Assembly: GCA_964017045.1 (NCBI GenBank)
Contig: OZ024798.1
Location: 11,716,995-11,780,994 of the forward strand
DNA length: 64,000 nt
Origin: Omphiscola glabra
Lineage: Eukaryota; Mollusca; Gastropoda; Lymnaeidae
Direction: 5' to 3'
The position numbers and the translations under genes are program-made. The notes beneath the pieces are model-generated. The model ran no database searches and was not told where the DNA came from. It saw only the letters and a list, made by a program, of their open reading frames with translations. Positions within the stretch are counted from its first letter, which is position 1, and the number at the start of each line of letters is the position of its first letter. Of the stretch, positions 50,270 through 62,611 are shown piece by piece.

Positions 50270-51076
50270 CTAATTCGGTACAATTATGGAATGGGCCCCC
50301 GGGGCCCCCTCTTTTAACTAAGATGTACTATATTTATAGAAATGCATTTATTTGTATACTTTTTTTGATTCGAATAATAAATACTTAGAAAACACCGTTT
50401 TTACACAGTTAGAGGAGGATAATACATTTAATCTAGAATGTTCCAGAAATTTCTAAAGGTCAATCGGCTTAATACTCCTACATGGATAGATGGATCTTGA
50501 CCAAATTCGGCACATATATCGATCATTATCCGGAAAGATCTCTTAATGGGTTATGAACTTTTTATGACAATCCGTTTGGGGCCGGGGGCCCAAAATATTG
50601 TTTTTCCCATGAGCTATATAAATAAAACTAACAACAAATACTCCTACTTGAGTAGATGGATCTTGACTAAACTTAGTACATATACAATTTATTTTCCATA
50701 TTCAAATACCGATGGGTACTGAAGCCATAATATCCATTTCTCTGGGGCCGTGGCCCCATTTAATTTTTCCTTATATAAGCTATATATAAATATCAATTGA
50801 CTTAGACCGGTACCCCACCGGTATCTGGATCCGACAGCTATCGTTATACCACTGGTATCGAGATACCACCGGGATTGGAATACCGACGGGATTGGGATCA
50901 TACCGGAATTGGGATCCAGAGGGATCAGAATACCACCGGGAAACGGTATACTAACGGGAGCGGGATACCGACGGGATTGGGAGCCCACCGGGATCGGAAT
51001 AATTATAAGGCTGTAAGCTGTAGAAGTTCCTTCGTTCCAAATGCTATCCCGGCAGTTTGCCGGGTATATCCGCTAG
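50270..51076 (+). mobile_element. Helitron-like element 3 (5' end not defined)
   Basis: The 3' end is textbook: CCCGGCAGTTTGCCGGG, a 7-bp stem with a 3-base loop, then TATATCCG, CTAG (51073-51076) and a host T. Upstream are at least two ~166-bp repeats starting ACTCCTAC and GATGGATCTTGAC, and three GGGGCC-rich blocks as in the core repeats of elements 1 and 2. A degenerate ACCGGGATTGGGAT tandem repeat occupies 50806-51000. There is no coding capacity. The start is set approximately. Confidence 0.6.
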
Positions 51077-51664
51077 TATATATATAAATAGATATTGTCG
51101 GAACTGTGTCTTATTAAAACTTGAAGCTATACATTTGTTTGTGATAAAGAATATATATAATTAGATGATACGCTGCTGGTTCAGTTTAAAATATAAAAAA
51201 TTTAATATTAAAAGGCTGAATAACATATATATAATTTCAATAGAGCCTCTTATGTCAGTGGTTCCTTCCGCAAAGTCTCAGTCTGACAAATGCGATAAAA
51301 AAAAGTCAATGAATGCTTCTCAAACAGTGAAAACTACCCCGATGTTTTTAACGTAGCTATCCATACGTACATGTCATCTCTTGCCAACTGAAGTGTAATA
51401 ACGTAACCACGAACATTAGAAGAAAATGTCAATATGGCATAACGGTAAGGAAAAGCGAAACATAATTTTCAAAGGTAGAGAAAAAACTTAACTGATACCA
51501 CGCCATCCTCAAAACGTGCCCCCCCCCCCTTTTTCCCTTATCAGATTTAATAATATAAACCTGCAATAAAATACTCCAAGAAAAATCTTACATAATTGGA
51601 AGTGATGGTAATGTAATCATACCCCCCAAACTTTACAACCCCACACTCCCACAAAAAACATAAA
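51077..51664. other. Unassigned DNA
   Basis: AT-rich with a C run near 51520. No gene recognised. Confidence 0.4.
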
Positions 51665-51852
51665 CGAAGACAAACAAACAAACAATCAATCAAACAAAAA
51701 AAACACCAAATAAACAATCAATCAAACCAACAAACAAACAAACAAACAAAAACAATCAATCAATCAAAGAAAGAAACAAACAAAAACAATCAATCAATCA
51801 ATCAATCAAACAAACAAAAACAATCAATCAATCAAAGAAACAAACAAAGACA
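51665..51852 (+). repeat. CAAA/CAAT tetranucleotide repeat
   Basis: Irregular AAACAATCAATCAAACAAAC over about 190 bp. Confidence 0.85.
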
Positions 51853-52617
51853 ATGAAAAATACAACACCAGAAAACAGTTCGTATTTTTTAAAAAAAATA
51901 TATGAAAAAATACCGAAACAATTCTATTGATTTGAAAATGATTTCCATCACAAATTTAAATACCCACGTCATCTCCTCTGTGGAAGTCGAACTGCTAGTT
52001 TTGGACCACGGAGCCCCAATTTTTAACAGTTGTACATACGGGATCATTATATCGTCTGGCGTCTTCCAGATTTATTTTTTTTAATGGTATTTCAACCACT
52101 TGTTCCCTAACGTCTTCAACATTTCATTTCTTTCACGATACACACACACACATACACACACACACACACGCATACACGGTTTACACTAGACGTCTGCTTA
52201 TTGTTTATCTTAAATTCCTAGAAATCTTCAAAGGGAAAACAACAAAAAAATATTAAAATAATTTCTTTCTCTGGGCAATTTAATTTAACAACGCGATTCA
52301 AGGATTCAAAGAAAGTAACAACGAGAAAGAAACAAATGAAAATAAATAATAATAATAATAATAATAATAATGCAATAAAAAAACAACAACGCAATAACTC
52401 AAATAGACATAGGTGTACAATGAATTCATATGGTAATGTAACAATATAATTTTCTGTTTTTCATATTCTAATATGTATATTTATTGTGCGTGTTTAAAAT
52501 GTATTCATGAGATATTTTGAAGATTCCTGGGTCTTTAAAAAAAAAAAAAAAATGTAATTAATTTTTTTATATATTGCAATATTTTTGTTTTATTAAGAGG
52601 AGCCATTTGGGATTTGG
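51853..52617. other. Unassigned DNA with two microsatellites
   Basis: A CA repeat at about 52139-52172 and an AAT repeat at about 52344-52370. No gene recognised. Confidence 0.5.
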
Positions 52618-52790
52618 GTATAAGCCAGTGGTTCTCAACCTTCCTATGGCCGCGACCCTTTCATACAGTTCATCGTGTTGTGGCGACCCCCAGCCACACA
52701 ATTATTTTCGGTTATGCTTCATAACTATAGAGCATATGTGTTTTCATGTGGTCTTAGGCGACCCCCTGGTTGAGAACCGCTGGTATAAGG
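52618..52790 (-). mobile_element. SPIN-like hAT MITE, copy 4 (internal deletion)
   Basis: The element is 52626-52782 (157 bp), about 40 bp shorter than the others. Ends are CAGTGGTTCTCAACC and GGTTGAGAACCGCTG. The GGTCTTAGGCGACCCC block joins straight to the terminal GGTTGAG, so the subterminal part between is deleted. Flanking 8-mers GTATAAGC and GTATAAGG differ at one base. Confidence 0.8.
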
Positions 52791-52794
52791 GGTG

Positions 52795-52975
52795 ACTGTT
52801 GGACATGGTGTGTGTGTGGTGAGGGGTTGTAAAGGGGTGGTTGGGTTATAGGAGATGGCGAATGGGTGGTTGGTTGGGGGTAAGGGTATGGACGTGGTGA
52901 TATGGTGGGGCGTAAGGGATAAGGGTATAGGAGGTTGTTATATGGTGGGTGTCGGGTTCGGGAGGGGGGGGGGTG
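52795..52975 (+). repeat. GT-rich degenerate repeat
   Basis: Irregular GGTGGTTGGGTTATAGG and GGTGTGGTGAGG motifs. The strand is nearly C-free. Confidence 0.55.
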
Positions 52976-53704
52976 ATCAGTGTTGTTATTTCAGATATAA
53001 ACACAATCCATTAATGAATTATCATAGGCTCTAGCAATTTTTGAAATTAAATTTCCTTTTTAAAAAAAATTACTTTTAAGCCACTTGGTTAATCGAGATT
53101 TAGATTTCAAACAAAACAAAACAAAACAAAAAAAAATATATAAAAAAAATAAAAATCCTGATTGTTGTTACTTTTTCTTACATTGTTTCTTTTTTTACTG
53201 TCGGTAACATTTTTACCGCAAGGATTGCACGCGAAGGTTGTAGAAAAAACAAAAGAAAGGAAAGGTCGTGTTTGCGTTTTGTTAATACTACAGCAAGCGA
53301 GATTTCGTTCACCGTTGATTACAACGTTTTGACGGGGGAATCGGCTAGGGGGCAATTTTCCCATTTACATTTATCATCTTACCTTAAGAGGGCGCTCCTT
53401 TACGCTGTTGAGCTTGCAGTGACTCCCTTTTTAAAAAAAATACTTTATATTAGTCTCGCACAACAAACGGCCCGCGGGCCACGCGTGGCCAATCAGCTCC
53501 CACTTTGCGGCCCGCGAAGTAACTAAATATTCTTTATTATGATTGTTTTCTTAATAGTTTTCCCCCCTCTGTCCTATTTTCTATGGGCCCGCGTACGTTT
53601 TTAATAAAGTATTAAAGCCAGCCTTACATTTTGAGGTGTGCACGCCTGCTTTGTATTAACTTTGACTCTTTTATTCGTGTCTGGCTGGCAACAAAAAAAA
53701 ATTC
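52976..53704. other. Unassigned DNA
   Basis: Contains a small GGCCCGCGGGCCACGCGTGG patch near 53470 that may be a hAT relic. No gene recognised. Confidence 0.4.
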
Positions 53705-54300
53705 GGACGGCTAACTGACCCACTTCCCGTCACCCGACCGAGCTGAAACCCGGCACACAGACTCGTGGTAGACGAATACACATTCTATCCAATTTCAGCC
53801 CCACACCAACCACCCCCCAAAAATGTTTTTTTTTTCCCCTTTTTTTCCCCCAAAGGGACGCTAAAGGAAATATGTTGATGTTGATGTCACGAAATAAAAT
53901 TCCCGATGTCTGCGTTAAATGAAATTCTTTAAAACAAAATACCACAGGTGCGTTTGGTGCGTAATATATACCCTTTTTTTTATTTTCTGAAATAGTGGAT
54001 CAAATAAATCTGAGTTGTAAGAGCGGTTGGGTCATTAGAATATTAATATAGTACATGGGCGTGACAAAATGTGCAGTTTCGGGGTCTTGGTGGGAGGTGG
54101 GGGAGTACTTATTGGGATTCTTATAAAGTGCTTTACTCGTATCCATTTATTGTTTTGTCAATTTTTTTAGTCCCACCCCATTGTTCTGTTTCACATTTTA
54201 TAAAGGTTGTATACGAAGAACTTTGTTTTTTTAGAGACTGTTTCAATTTTTCTTTTAATCCATACATAAAGTTTTGCTGAAACTAATTTTCCAACAAGCA
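53705..54300 (+). repeat. Dispersed repeat family X, copy 2
   Basis: Matches 10945-11560 in the same order: GAGCTGAAAC, CACGAAATAAAATTCCCGAT, ATTAGAATATTAATATAGT, TATTGGGATTCTTAT and CACATTTTATAAAGG. It ends shortly before Helitron-like element 2. Confidence 0.65.
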
Positions 54301-54436
54301 AAAAAAAAAGAATAATAAAATAAATAAAAAATAAAAAATTATTTCTCAATCAAATTGCTATACATACTTTTAGTCAAACTAACATTCAAATAAATGATAC
54401 CTTTTAAAGCATAGCTTGGTTCAAAATTAATTTCAA

Positions 54437-57400
54437 TCTTCTATATATATAAAAATGAATGTATGTATGTTTGTCTCGTATGCGCTCCCACACCATTCAT
54501 GCGATTGCAACAAAACTTTGGTGAGTTGTTGGCCACCTACCTGGGCATTTAACTGCGACATTAAAAAACTTTTCAATTATTTCGTTTTCGGCCGTTGGCC
54601 CTTCATTCGTTTTTTTTCTTATATGAGCTTTGTAAAAAATATTTCCGTCTGCGCTCCTACGCCATTTGTCTGAACGCGCTAAATCTTGGGTAAAATGTTA
54701 CGAGCACGCCCTCAAAGGTTTGGCAATAATTATAAACGTTTTAAAATATTCCGTTTTGAGCCAGGGGCCCCGTGTTCGTTTTTTCTTATATGAGCTATAT
54801 AAATATAGCTTCAAACCGTATGCGCTCCTACACCATTCATGCGATTGCGACAAAACATTAGAGAGTTGTATTCTACAAGCTCGCGCATTTTACTGGGTCA
54901 TTATAACACTTTTAAAATATTTCGTTTTGGCCGTTGGCCCCAAAATCGTTTTTTTTTCTTATATGAGCTTTGTAAACAATAGATTTCGTCTGCGCTCCTA
55001 CACCATTTATTCGAATACGCTAAAACTTTGACGAGATGTTGCGAGCATGCCCACAAAGGTTTCTAAATTATTACAACCGTTTTAAAATATTCCGTTTTGA
55101 GCCAGGGGCCCCATGTTCGTTTTTTCTTATATGAGCTATATAAATATAGTTTCAAACCGAATGCGCTCCTACACCATTCATGCGATTGCGACAAAACATT
55201 GGAGAGTTGTATTCCATAAGCTCGCGCATGTTACTGAGTCATTATAACACTTTTAAAATATTTTGTTTTGGCCGTTGGCCCCAAAATCGTTTTTTTTTCT
55301 TATATGAGCTTTGTAAACAATAGATTTCGTCTGCGCTCCTACACCATTTATTCGAATACGCTAAAACTTTGACGAGATGTTGCAAGCATGCCCACAAAGG
55401 TTTCTAAATTATTACAACCGTTTTAAAATATTCCGTTTTGAGCCAGGGGCCCCATGTTCGTTTTTTCTTATATGAGCTATATAAATATAGTTTCAAACCG
55501 AATGCGCTTCTACACCATTCATGCGATTGCGACAAAACATTGGAGAGTTGTATTCCATAAGCTCGCGCATGTTACTGAGTCATTATAACACTTTTAAAAT
55601 ATTTTGTTTTGGCCGTTGGCCCCAAAATCGTTTTTTTTCTTATATGAGCTTTTTAAACAATAGATTTCGTTTGCGCTCCTACACCATTTATTCGAATACG
55701 CTAAAACTTTGACGAGATGTTGCGAGCATGCCCACAAAGGTTTCTAAATTATTACAACCGTTTTAAAATATTCCGTTTTGAGCCAGGGGCCCCATGTTCG
55801 TTTTTTCTTATATGAGCTATATAAATATAGTTTCAAACCGAATGCGCTCCTACACCATTCATGCGATTGCAACAAAACATTGGAGAGTTGTATTCCATAA
55901 GCTCGCGCATGTTACTGAGTCATTATAACACTTTAAAAATATTTTGTTTTGGCCGTTGGCCCCAAATCGTTTTTTTTTTTCTTATATGAGCTTTGTAAAC
56001 AATAGATTTCGTCTGCGCTCCTACACCATTTATTCGAATACGCTAAAACTTTGACGAGATGTTGCGAGCATGCCCACAAAGGTTTCTAAATTATTACAAC
56101 CATTTTAAAATATTCCGTTTTGAGCCAGGGGCCACATGTTCGTTTTTTCTTATAGGAGCTATATAAATATAATTTCAAACCGTATGCGCTCCTACACCAT
56201 TCATGCGATTGCAACAAAACTTTTTTGAAAGGTTGTCCATAAAGTCGCGCATGTTAATGAGTAATTACAATACTTTTAAAATATTCCGTTTTCAGCTGTT
56301 GGCCCCAAATTCTTTTTTTTCTTATATGAGCTTTGTACCAAATAATTTCGGTATGCGCTCCTATACCATTCTTCTGAATGCGATAAAACTTTAGTTAGAT
56401 GTTTTTCCCACGCCCGCAAAGCTTTTCCAATTATTACAACCGTTTAAAATATTCTGTTTTGAGCCAGGGGCCCCATGTTCTATTTTTCCAATATGAGCTA
56501 TATAAATATAATTTCAAACCGTATGCGCTCCTACACCATTCATGCGATTGCAACAAAACTTTGTTGAAAGGTTGTCCATAAGGTCGCCCATGTTAATGAG
56601 TAATTACAATACTTTTAAAATATTCCGTTTTCAGCCGTTGTTCCCAAATTCTTTTTTTTTCTTATATGAGCTTTGTACAAAATAATTTCTGTATGCGCTC
56701 CTATATCATTTATCTGAATGCGATAAAACTTTAGTAAAATGTTTTACCCAAGTCCGCAAAGCTTTTCAAATTATTACAACCGTTTAAAATATTATTTTTT
56801 GAGCCAGGGGCCCTCTGTTCTATTTTTCCTATATGAGCTATACAAATACAATTTCAAACAGAGCTAATGTGTGGATGGATAGATTTTTTATAAAATACAA
56901 ATAGCGACATTAAATTGTGTGTGTCACATAGTAATTAGGTTTCTGAAGTAGTTACAACACTTTTAAAATAATCCGTTTTTGGCCGTTGGCCCCAAAATCG
57001 TTATTTTTCTTATATGAGCTTTGTAAAAAATAATATCCGTATGCACTCCTATACCATTTATCTGAATGCGATACAACTTCAGTAATATGTTTCTCTTATT
57101 GTAATTTTGTGATATAATAAGTAGGTTTCTGAAGTAATACAACAATTCTACAATATTCCGTTTGTGGCCGGGGGCTTAATTCGTTTTCCACCATTTATTA
57201 TCTATATAATTATCGTATGCATTCCTATACCATTCATCCGATTGCGATAAAAACTTTGGTGAATTGATATGCGCGCTCCCGCAAATGTTTCTAAATTAGG
57301 ACAACATTTTACAATATTTCGCATGGGCCGATGTCCTTAAATTCGTTTTGTTTTCTTTAACAAACTTTATCAAAATAATTTCAAACGGAGCTATCAACTC

Positions 57401-59379
57401 AACCGCCCTTGAACAAATGCCAACAGACATCAATTTGTAGCAAGAGCAGAGAAAACACGTTTTTGCATGTTTAGTGTAGAGAGTATTTTTGTTGTTTTTA
57501 TTAATAAGCTTGAATTTTGTGACGTATTTTAGAATCTGATATAGCTTTGTAAATGTGTTGTGATTTTGAATAGCAATGATGTAGTAATACATCTATTATA
57601 TAAGAATGATCTATGCTGACCGTAACTCACAAAGAACCGATACGATTTAAATACGTTCCCATTTTTTAAAACAATCATAGTTTTCTTCTATAATTTTAAG
57701 GAACTCGAATCAATGGTAATGCGAAAAATATATTGTATATTCGCTTTAATTTTAATAAAATTTTAAGTATTAATAATATAAATTACTAATAAATCTGGAG
57801 TAACAACTGAGGAACTATTTTAAACATTTTATATGTGGTTGAAAGTTATGAAAATTAATAAAACAAATTATAATCAAAGAATTACACTGTAATCACATTT
57901 ATCGGGGAAACCAAAACATCTGTTGATTGTAGTGCATTTTTTAAGTACGTTCCAAATATTGCGTAATAAAAGTAAAATTAATTTGTTCTAAATAATAACG
58001 CAAATGACCTCAGAACTCAAATTGTCTATTTATTCAATGCAAAAATTTATCTGATTTAATAACCGCGCCTAATAAAATTGATAATGTATTTCCCCCTTCC
58101 TAAAAGTAAAATTAATAAATATAATAGATTGCTTTTTAAATTGCTACAATTTAAAAAATGAAATAAAATTTTTGCTTTTTATTTTTAACGTTTAATACAT
58201 TTTTACTTTTATTCTTTCCAAAAATATACATTTATGAAATTTATAAATTAATAAAACAAAAAAACAAAAAAACACTAACCTTTAAATATACTTTTAATAC
58301 GAAAATGCCGTTTAATGCAATCAGTGCAGCGAAACTACATATCCAAATAGCATCCACTAATGCACTTATCACTCATTTAAATAAGAACAAAGCTTTTGAA
58401 ATGCAAAAAAATTGTTTTTGCGTAAGTAAGTGGATTACAATCCCGTGGATGATTTTATTAATTTCTTTAAAACTCTGTTTGGGGGAGGGGGAAGTTGACA
58501 AAATGAATTTGACAAATAATTTGCCTTCTTAGGTACATATATATGGGGGTTAGGAAATAGAGTGTGTACAATTTTATATCTTTAAATCCAATGATATTAC
58601 TGTTGTGAAAAATAGATGCTATATTCTCATTTTACGAATTAAGAAAATAAATGACGTTAACACAACGTAAGTACATTTACAAAAGTATATCCATGAATAT
58701 CAAAACCCATTCATTTTACAAAGAATTACCAGTTTTGTACCGGGGCCCTATAGTAGTTTTTCTTTCTAATATGAGCTATTTAAATATAATATCCGTATGA
58801 GTTCCTATACTATTCATCTGAATGCGATAAACTTCCAGTGAGTTGTTGTGTGCAGGCCCGCATTAGGTTTCTAAAGAAGTGCAAATATTTTACAATATTC
58901 CGCTTTGGGCCGGGGGCCTTAAATTCTTTTTTTTTCTTATATGACCTATGTAAATATAACGTCAAGCAGAGCTATTGCATAAGTGGGTGGAATTACTGTG
59001 ACATTTCATTTTGTATATGTGACTTAATAAATAGGTTTCTGATTTAGTACAAATATTTCACAATATTACTTTTGGGGCCGGGGGCCCAAAATTTGTTTAT
59101 ATGTAATAAATGAGCCATATAAATATAATTTCAAACATAGCTATTGCATGGGGGGAATCAATCGCTATAAGTTTTGGGACTAAATTTGGAAAATCCATGC
59201 TTCCCACACGGACAGCTGCGTGTGGTCTGCTGACACTTCTTAAAACCTTCTAATTAATTCGAATACGCACAAGACGGTTAAAAAAGGGTGTTTATTAGAA
59301 GAACTTACAAAAAAATTATTAAACCACGAACACTTTATTTCGATGAGTGGCATTGCAAAGCATGCCGGGTACTCGCTAG
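54437..59379 (+). mobile_element. Helitron-like element 2 (non-autonomous, 4.9 kb)
   Basis: It starts TCTTCTATATATATAAAAAT after a host A (54436) and ends at CTAG (59376-59379) before a host T. A hairpin GGCATTGCAAAGCATGCC lies 9 bases before the CTAG. From the left: a ~2.9-kb tandem core array; a unique AT-rich part (57350-58560) shared with element 1, including AAATGCCAACAGACA and TTTAGTGTAGAGAGTA; a few more GGGGCCGGGGGCC core-like units (58730-59160); and the tail. There is no Rep/helicase. No 1-2 bp or longer target duplication is seen, as expected for rolling-circle insertion. Confidence 0.8.
54470..57350 (+). repeat. Dimeric ~170-bp core satellite (340-bp higher-order unit)
   Basis: GCGCTCCTACACCATT recurs about every 171 bp from 54480 to 57218, roughly 17 monomers. 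Two types alternate: one with CATGCGATTGC(A/G)ACAAAAC and GGCCGTTGGCCCC, the other with TATTCGAATACGCTAAAAC and GAGCCAGGGGCCCC. This gives a 340-341-bp dimer with very similar copies at 54.8-56.1 kb and more diverged ones at the right edge. Confidence 0.9.
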
Positions 59380-59746
59380 TACTTAATAAACGAACAAATA
59401 TTTCCAAGCTTTGTGCTTCAAATGAAAATTTGTTACCCCCAGTTCTTGCAGGTCGGTTTTAATAAAGTGGTGATTTATTTACTTTGTTTCAGCGACATCC
59501 CACCACAAAGTCCACAGATTTCCACTTTCAAACAGCTACATTTTTTTTGGTGGTCTCCTGTTTATGTCACAGTTTGCGCCCGGCTTATTACATCGTTACG
59601 TGGTCGTTAATGACGCCATCTGGGCGCCATGATGAGGCTGGGATTGCGTTTCACTACTCATCACATGCGGGGGGATTTTCTCATTAGTGCTTTTAATACA
59701 AGATTTTTAGAGATGGTTTCGTAGTTGGCTCGTTTGTTCAAGGCTG

Positions 59747-60990
59747 GTCTGTTAGCTAGTGGTGGGCTGTTTGGTACTGGTGGGTTGTTTGGTACTGTTG
59801 GACTGTTTGAGACTATGGGGCTGTTTGGTACTGGTGGGCTGTTTGGTACTGGTGGGCTGTTTGGTACTGGTGGACTGTTTGAGACTGGTGGGCTGTTTGG
59901 TACTGGTGGGCTGTTTGGTACTGTTGGGCTGTTTGGTACTGTTGGGCTGTTTGGTACTGGTGGGCTGTTTGGTACTGGTGGGCTGTTTGGTACTGGTGGG
60001 CTGTTTGGTACTGTTGGGCTGTTTGGTACTGTTGGACTGTTTGGTACTGTTGGACTGTTTGAGACTATTGGGCTGTTTGGTACTGGTGGGCTGTTTGGTA
60101 CTGGTGGGCTGTTTGGTACTGGTGGGCTGTTTGGTACTGTTGGGCTGTTTGGTACTGTTGGACTGTTTGAGACTATTGGGCTGTTTGGTACTGGTGGGCT
60201 GTTTGGTACTGGTGGGCTGTTTGGTACTGGTGGACTGTTTGAGACTGGTGGGCTGTTTGGTACTGGTGGGCTGTTTGGTACTGGTGGACTGTTTAAGACT
60301 GGTGGGCTGTTTGGTACTGGTGGTCTGTTAGCTAGTGGTGGGCTGTTTGAGACTGGTGGACTGCTAGGTACTGGTGGACTGTTAGGTATGTTTGACTCTT
60401 TAGTACTTGTGGGCTGTTAGGTACTGGTTGGCTGTGAGATACTGGTCGGCTGTTAGATACTAATGGGCTGTTAGGTACTGGTGGGCTGTTAGGTACTGGT
60501 GGGCTGTTTGGTACTGGTGGTCTGTTAGCTAGTGGTGGGCTGTTTGAGACTGGTGGGCTGCTAGGTACTGGTGGACTATTAGGTATGTTGGACTCTTTGG
60601 TACTTGTGGGCTGTTAGGTACTGGTGGGCTGTTAGGTACTGGTTGGCTATGAGATACTGGTCGGCTGTTAGCTACTAATGGGCTGTTAGGTACTGGTGGG
60701 ATGTTAGGTACTGGTTGGCTGTTAGATACTAATTGGCTGTTAGGTACTGGTGGGCTGATATATACTGGTGGGCTGTTTGGTACTGGTGGTCTGTTAGCTA
60801 GTGGTGGGCTGTTTGAGACTGGTGGGCTGCTAGGTACTGGTGGACTGTTAGGTATGTTGGACTCTTTGGTACTTGTGGGCTGTTAGGTACTGGTGGGCTG
60901 TTAGGTACTGGTTGGCTGTGAGATACTGGTCGGCTGTTAGCTACTAATGGGCTGTTAGGTACTGGTGGGCTGTTAGATACTGGTGGGCAG
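59747..60990 (+). repeat. 18-bp minisatellite, ~69 copies
   Basis: Left part: GGGCTGTTTGGTACTGGT; right part: GGGCTGTTAGGTACTGGT. In the right part a block holding TCTGTTAGCTAGTGG, ATGTTGGACTCTTTGG and GTTGGCTNTGAGATACTGG recurs after about 270 bp (15 units; starts near 60519 and 60788). The 231-residue Gly/Leu/Phe ORF comes from the period. Confidence 0.95.
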
Positions 60991-61283
60991 TTATTGGGGG
61001 GGGGGTAGGTACCAGGTGGACTCTTGACCGCTGAAGAAGCTGCTGTTTAAAATTGGGCTCTTGGTTTGCTGGTACACTCTTGGTCGTTGGTGGGATCTTG
61101 ACCAATCAGCGAGCCGTTGACCAGTGGTCGGCTTTTGGTCAGTTCTCGGGTTGTTGGATTTCTTGATTGACCGTTTTGTTAGGTACTTCCGTAAGGTCAC
61201 TGCAATATCTAAGTCACGTATGTTAATTGCAAAATATCGCAGAGAGGCAATTTGAGTCCCCAACAAATAAATATTAAGGTAAG

Positions 61284-61945
61284 GTCATTTTCATCATAAC
61301 GTTTGATAAGGTCATTTCATCAGTTTGTTTGCTAAGGTCATTTCATCTTTCAGTTTGCAAAGGTCATTTCATCTTTCAGTTTGCTAAGATCATTCTCATC
61401 TTTCAGTTTGCTAAGATCATTTTCATCATTCACTTTGCTAAGATCATTCTCATCTTTCAGTTTGCTAAGATCATTTTCATCATTCAGTTTGCTAAGACCA
61501 TTCTTATCTTTCAATTTGCTATCATTCAGTTTGCTAAGATCATTTTCATCATTCAGTTTTCTAAGATCATTCTCAGCTTTCAGTTTGCTAAGGTCATTCT
61601 CATCATTCAGTTTGCTAAGATCATTCTCATCATTCAGTTTACTAAGGTCATTTTCATCATTCAGTTTGCTAAGATCATTCTCATCATTCAGATTGCTAAG
61701 ATCATTCTCATCATTCAGTTTACTAAGGTCATTTTCATCATTCAGTTTGCTAAGATCATTCTCATCATTCAGTTTGCTAAGATCATTCTCATCATTCAGT
61801 TTACTAAGGTCATTTTCATCATTCAGTTTGCTAAGGTCATTTTCATCATTCAGTTTGCTAAGGTCATTCTCATCATTCAGTTTGCTGAGGTCATCCTCAT
61901 CATTCAGTTTGCTAAGATCATTCTCATCATTCAGATTGCCATTTG
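61284..61945 (-). repeat. 27-bp minisatellite, possibly coding
   Basis: About 24 copies of AAGATCATTCTCATCATTC plus AGTTTGCT. On the minus strand one frame (61991-61350) encodes an acidic nine-residue repeat, DENDLSKLN. Recurrent variable sites (unit positions 1, 4, 10, 16, 22, 25) are all third codon positions of that frame and most are silent. An acceptor-like TTTGCCCCAG lies at 61961-61952 on the minus strand. No donor or neighbouring exon was found, so a gene is not claimed. Confidence 0.75.
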
Positions 61946-62611
61946 TTTCTACTGGGGCAAAGTATGACGTCAAGAAGATATAAAAGTACAAAAAGTTATC
62001 ATTCTTGATGAAAGGTTGAAATTACACGAATTTTTTTTTTACTCACATCAAGATGTTTTGAAACAACATTGCGAAGTGGCCAATGACCTTCACGAAAAAA
62101 ACCATTAGGAAGAACGTATGGTGCGTAATGAAGGACTGCAATACAATAGGAGATATATGATGGTACACCATCTAGGTTTGGAGGGTTTGTGTGTGTTAGG
62201 CGAGGGAGAGGGTTGGGTGTAGGTAGATGACTTAAGTATCCATAAAAAGAACGGAAAGAAAGAAAATATTAACTTTTTTAAAAAAAAGTAAGAGTTCTCA
62301 TCTTTAGGACAATGTCCTAAACGAAATGGCAGAAAAAATCAATTTTTTTAAAAAAATATTTTTTATTTGTGTGGTCTTTTGTATTGGCCGTGGTTTGGGG
62401 GGGGGGGGGGATAGCCACAAGTATTCCTTCGGTTAGAAAAATAATCAAATGTAGTCATTTGGTTCATAAAATGTCACACATCTAGGGCTAAAGTGCCGAA
62501 AGACAAAAAAATGTATACACATTCCTAGGACCAGACAAAACAGAGAAAGGCTGTATTTTCCGGCGTAGAAGACGACGTTTTAACCCGTGAAAATATGTTC
62601 AAATGTTAGAG

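Noticed and set aside
53460..53525. GGCCCGCGGGCC...GCGGCCCGCGAAG patch resembling a hAT element
   Set aside because: No matching ends or 8-bp duplication could be found.
59725..60420. 231-codon Gly/Leu/Phe-rich ORF that looks like a structural repeat protein
   Set aside because: The 18-bp unit is a multiple of three and leaves two frames open; no signal peptide, splice site or conserved flank supports it.
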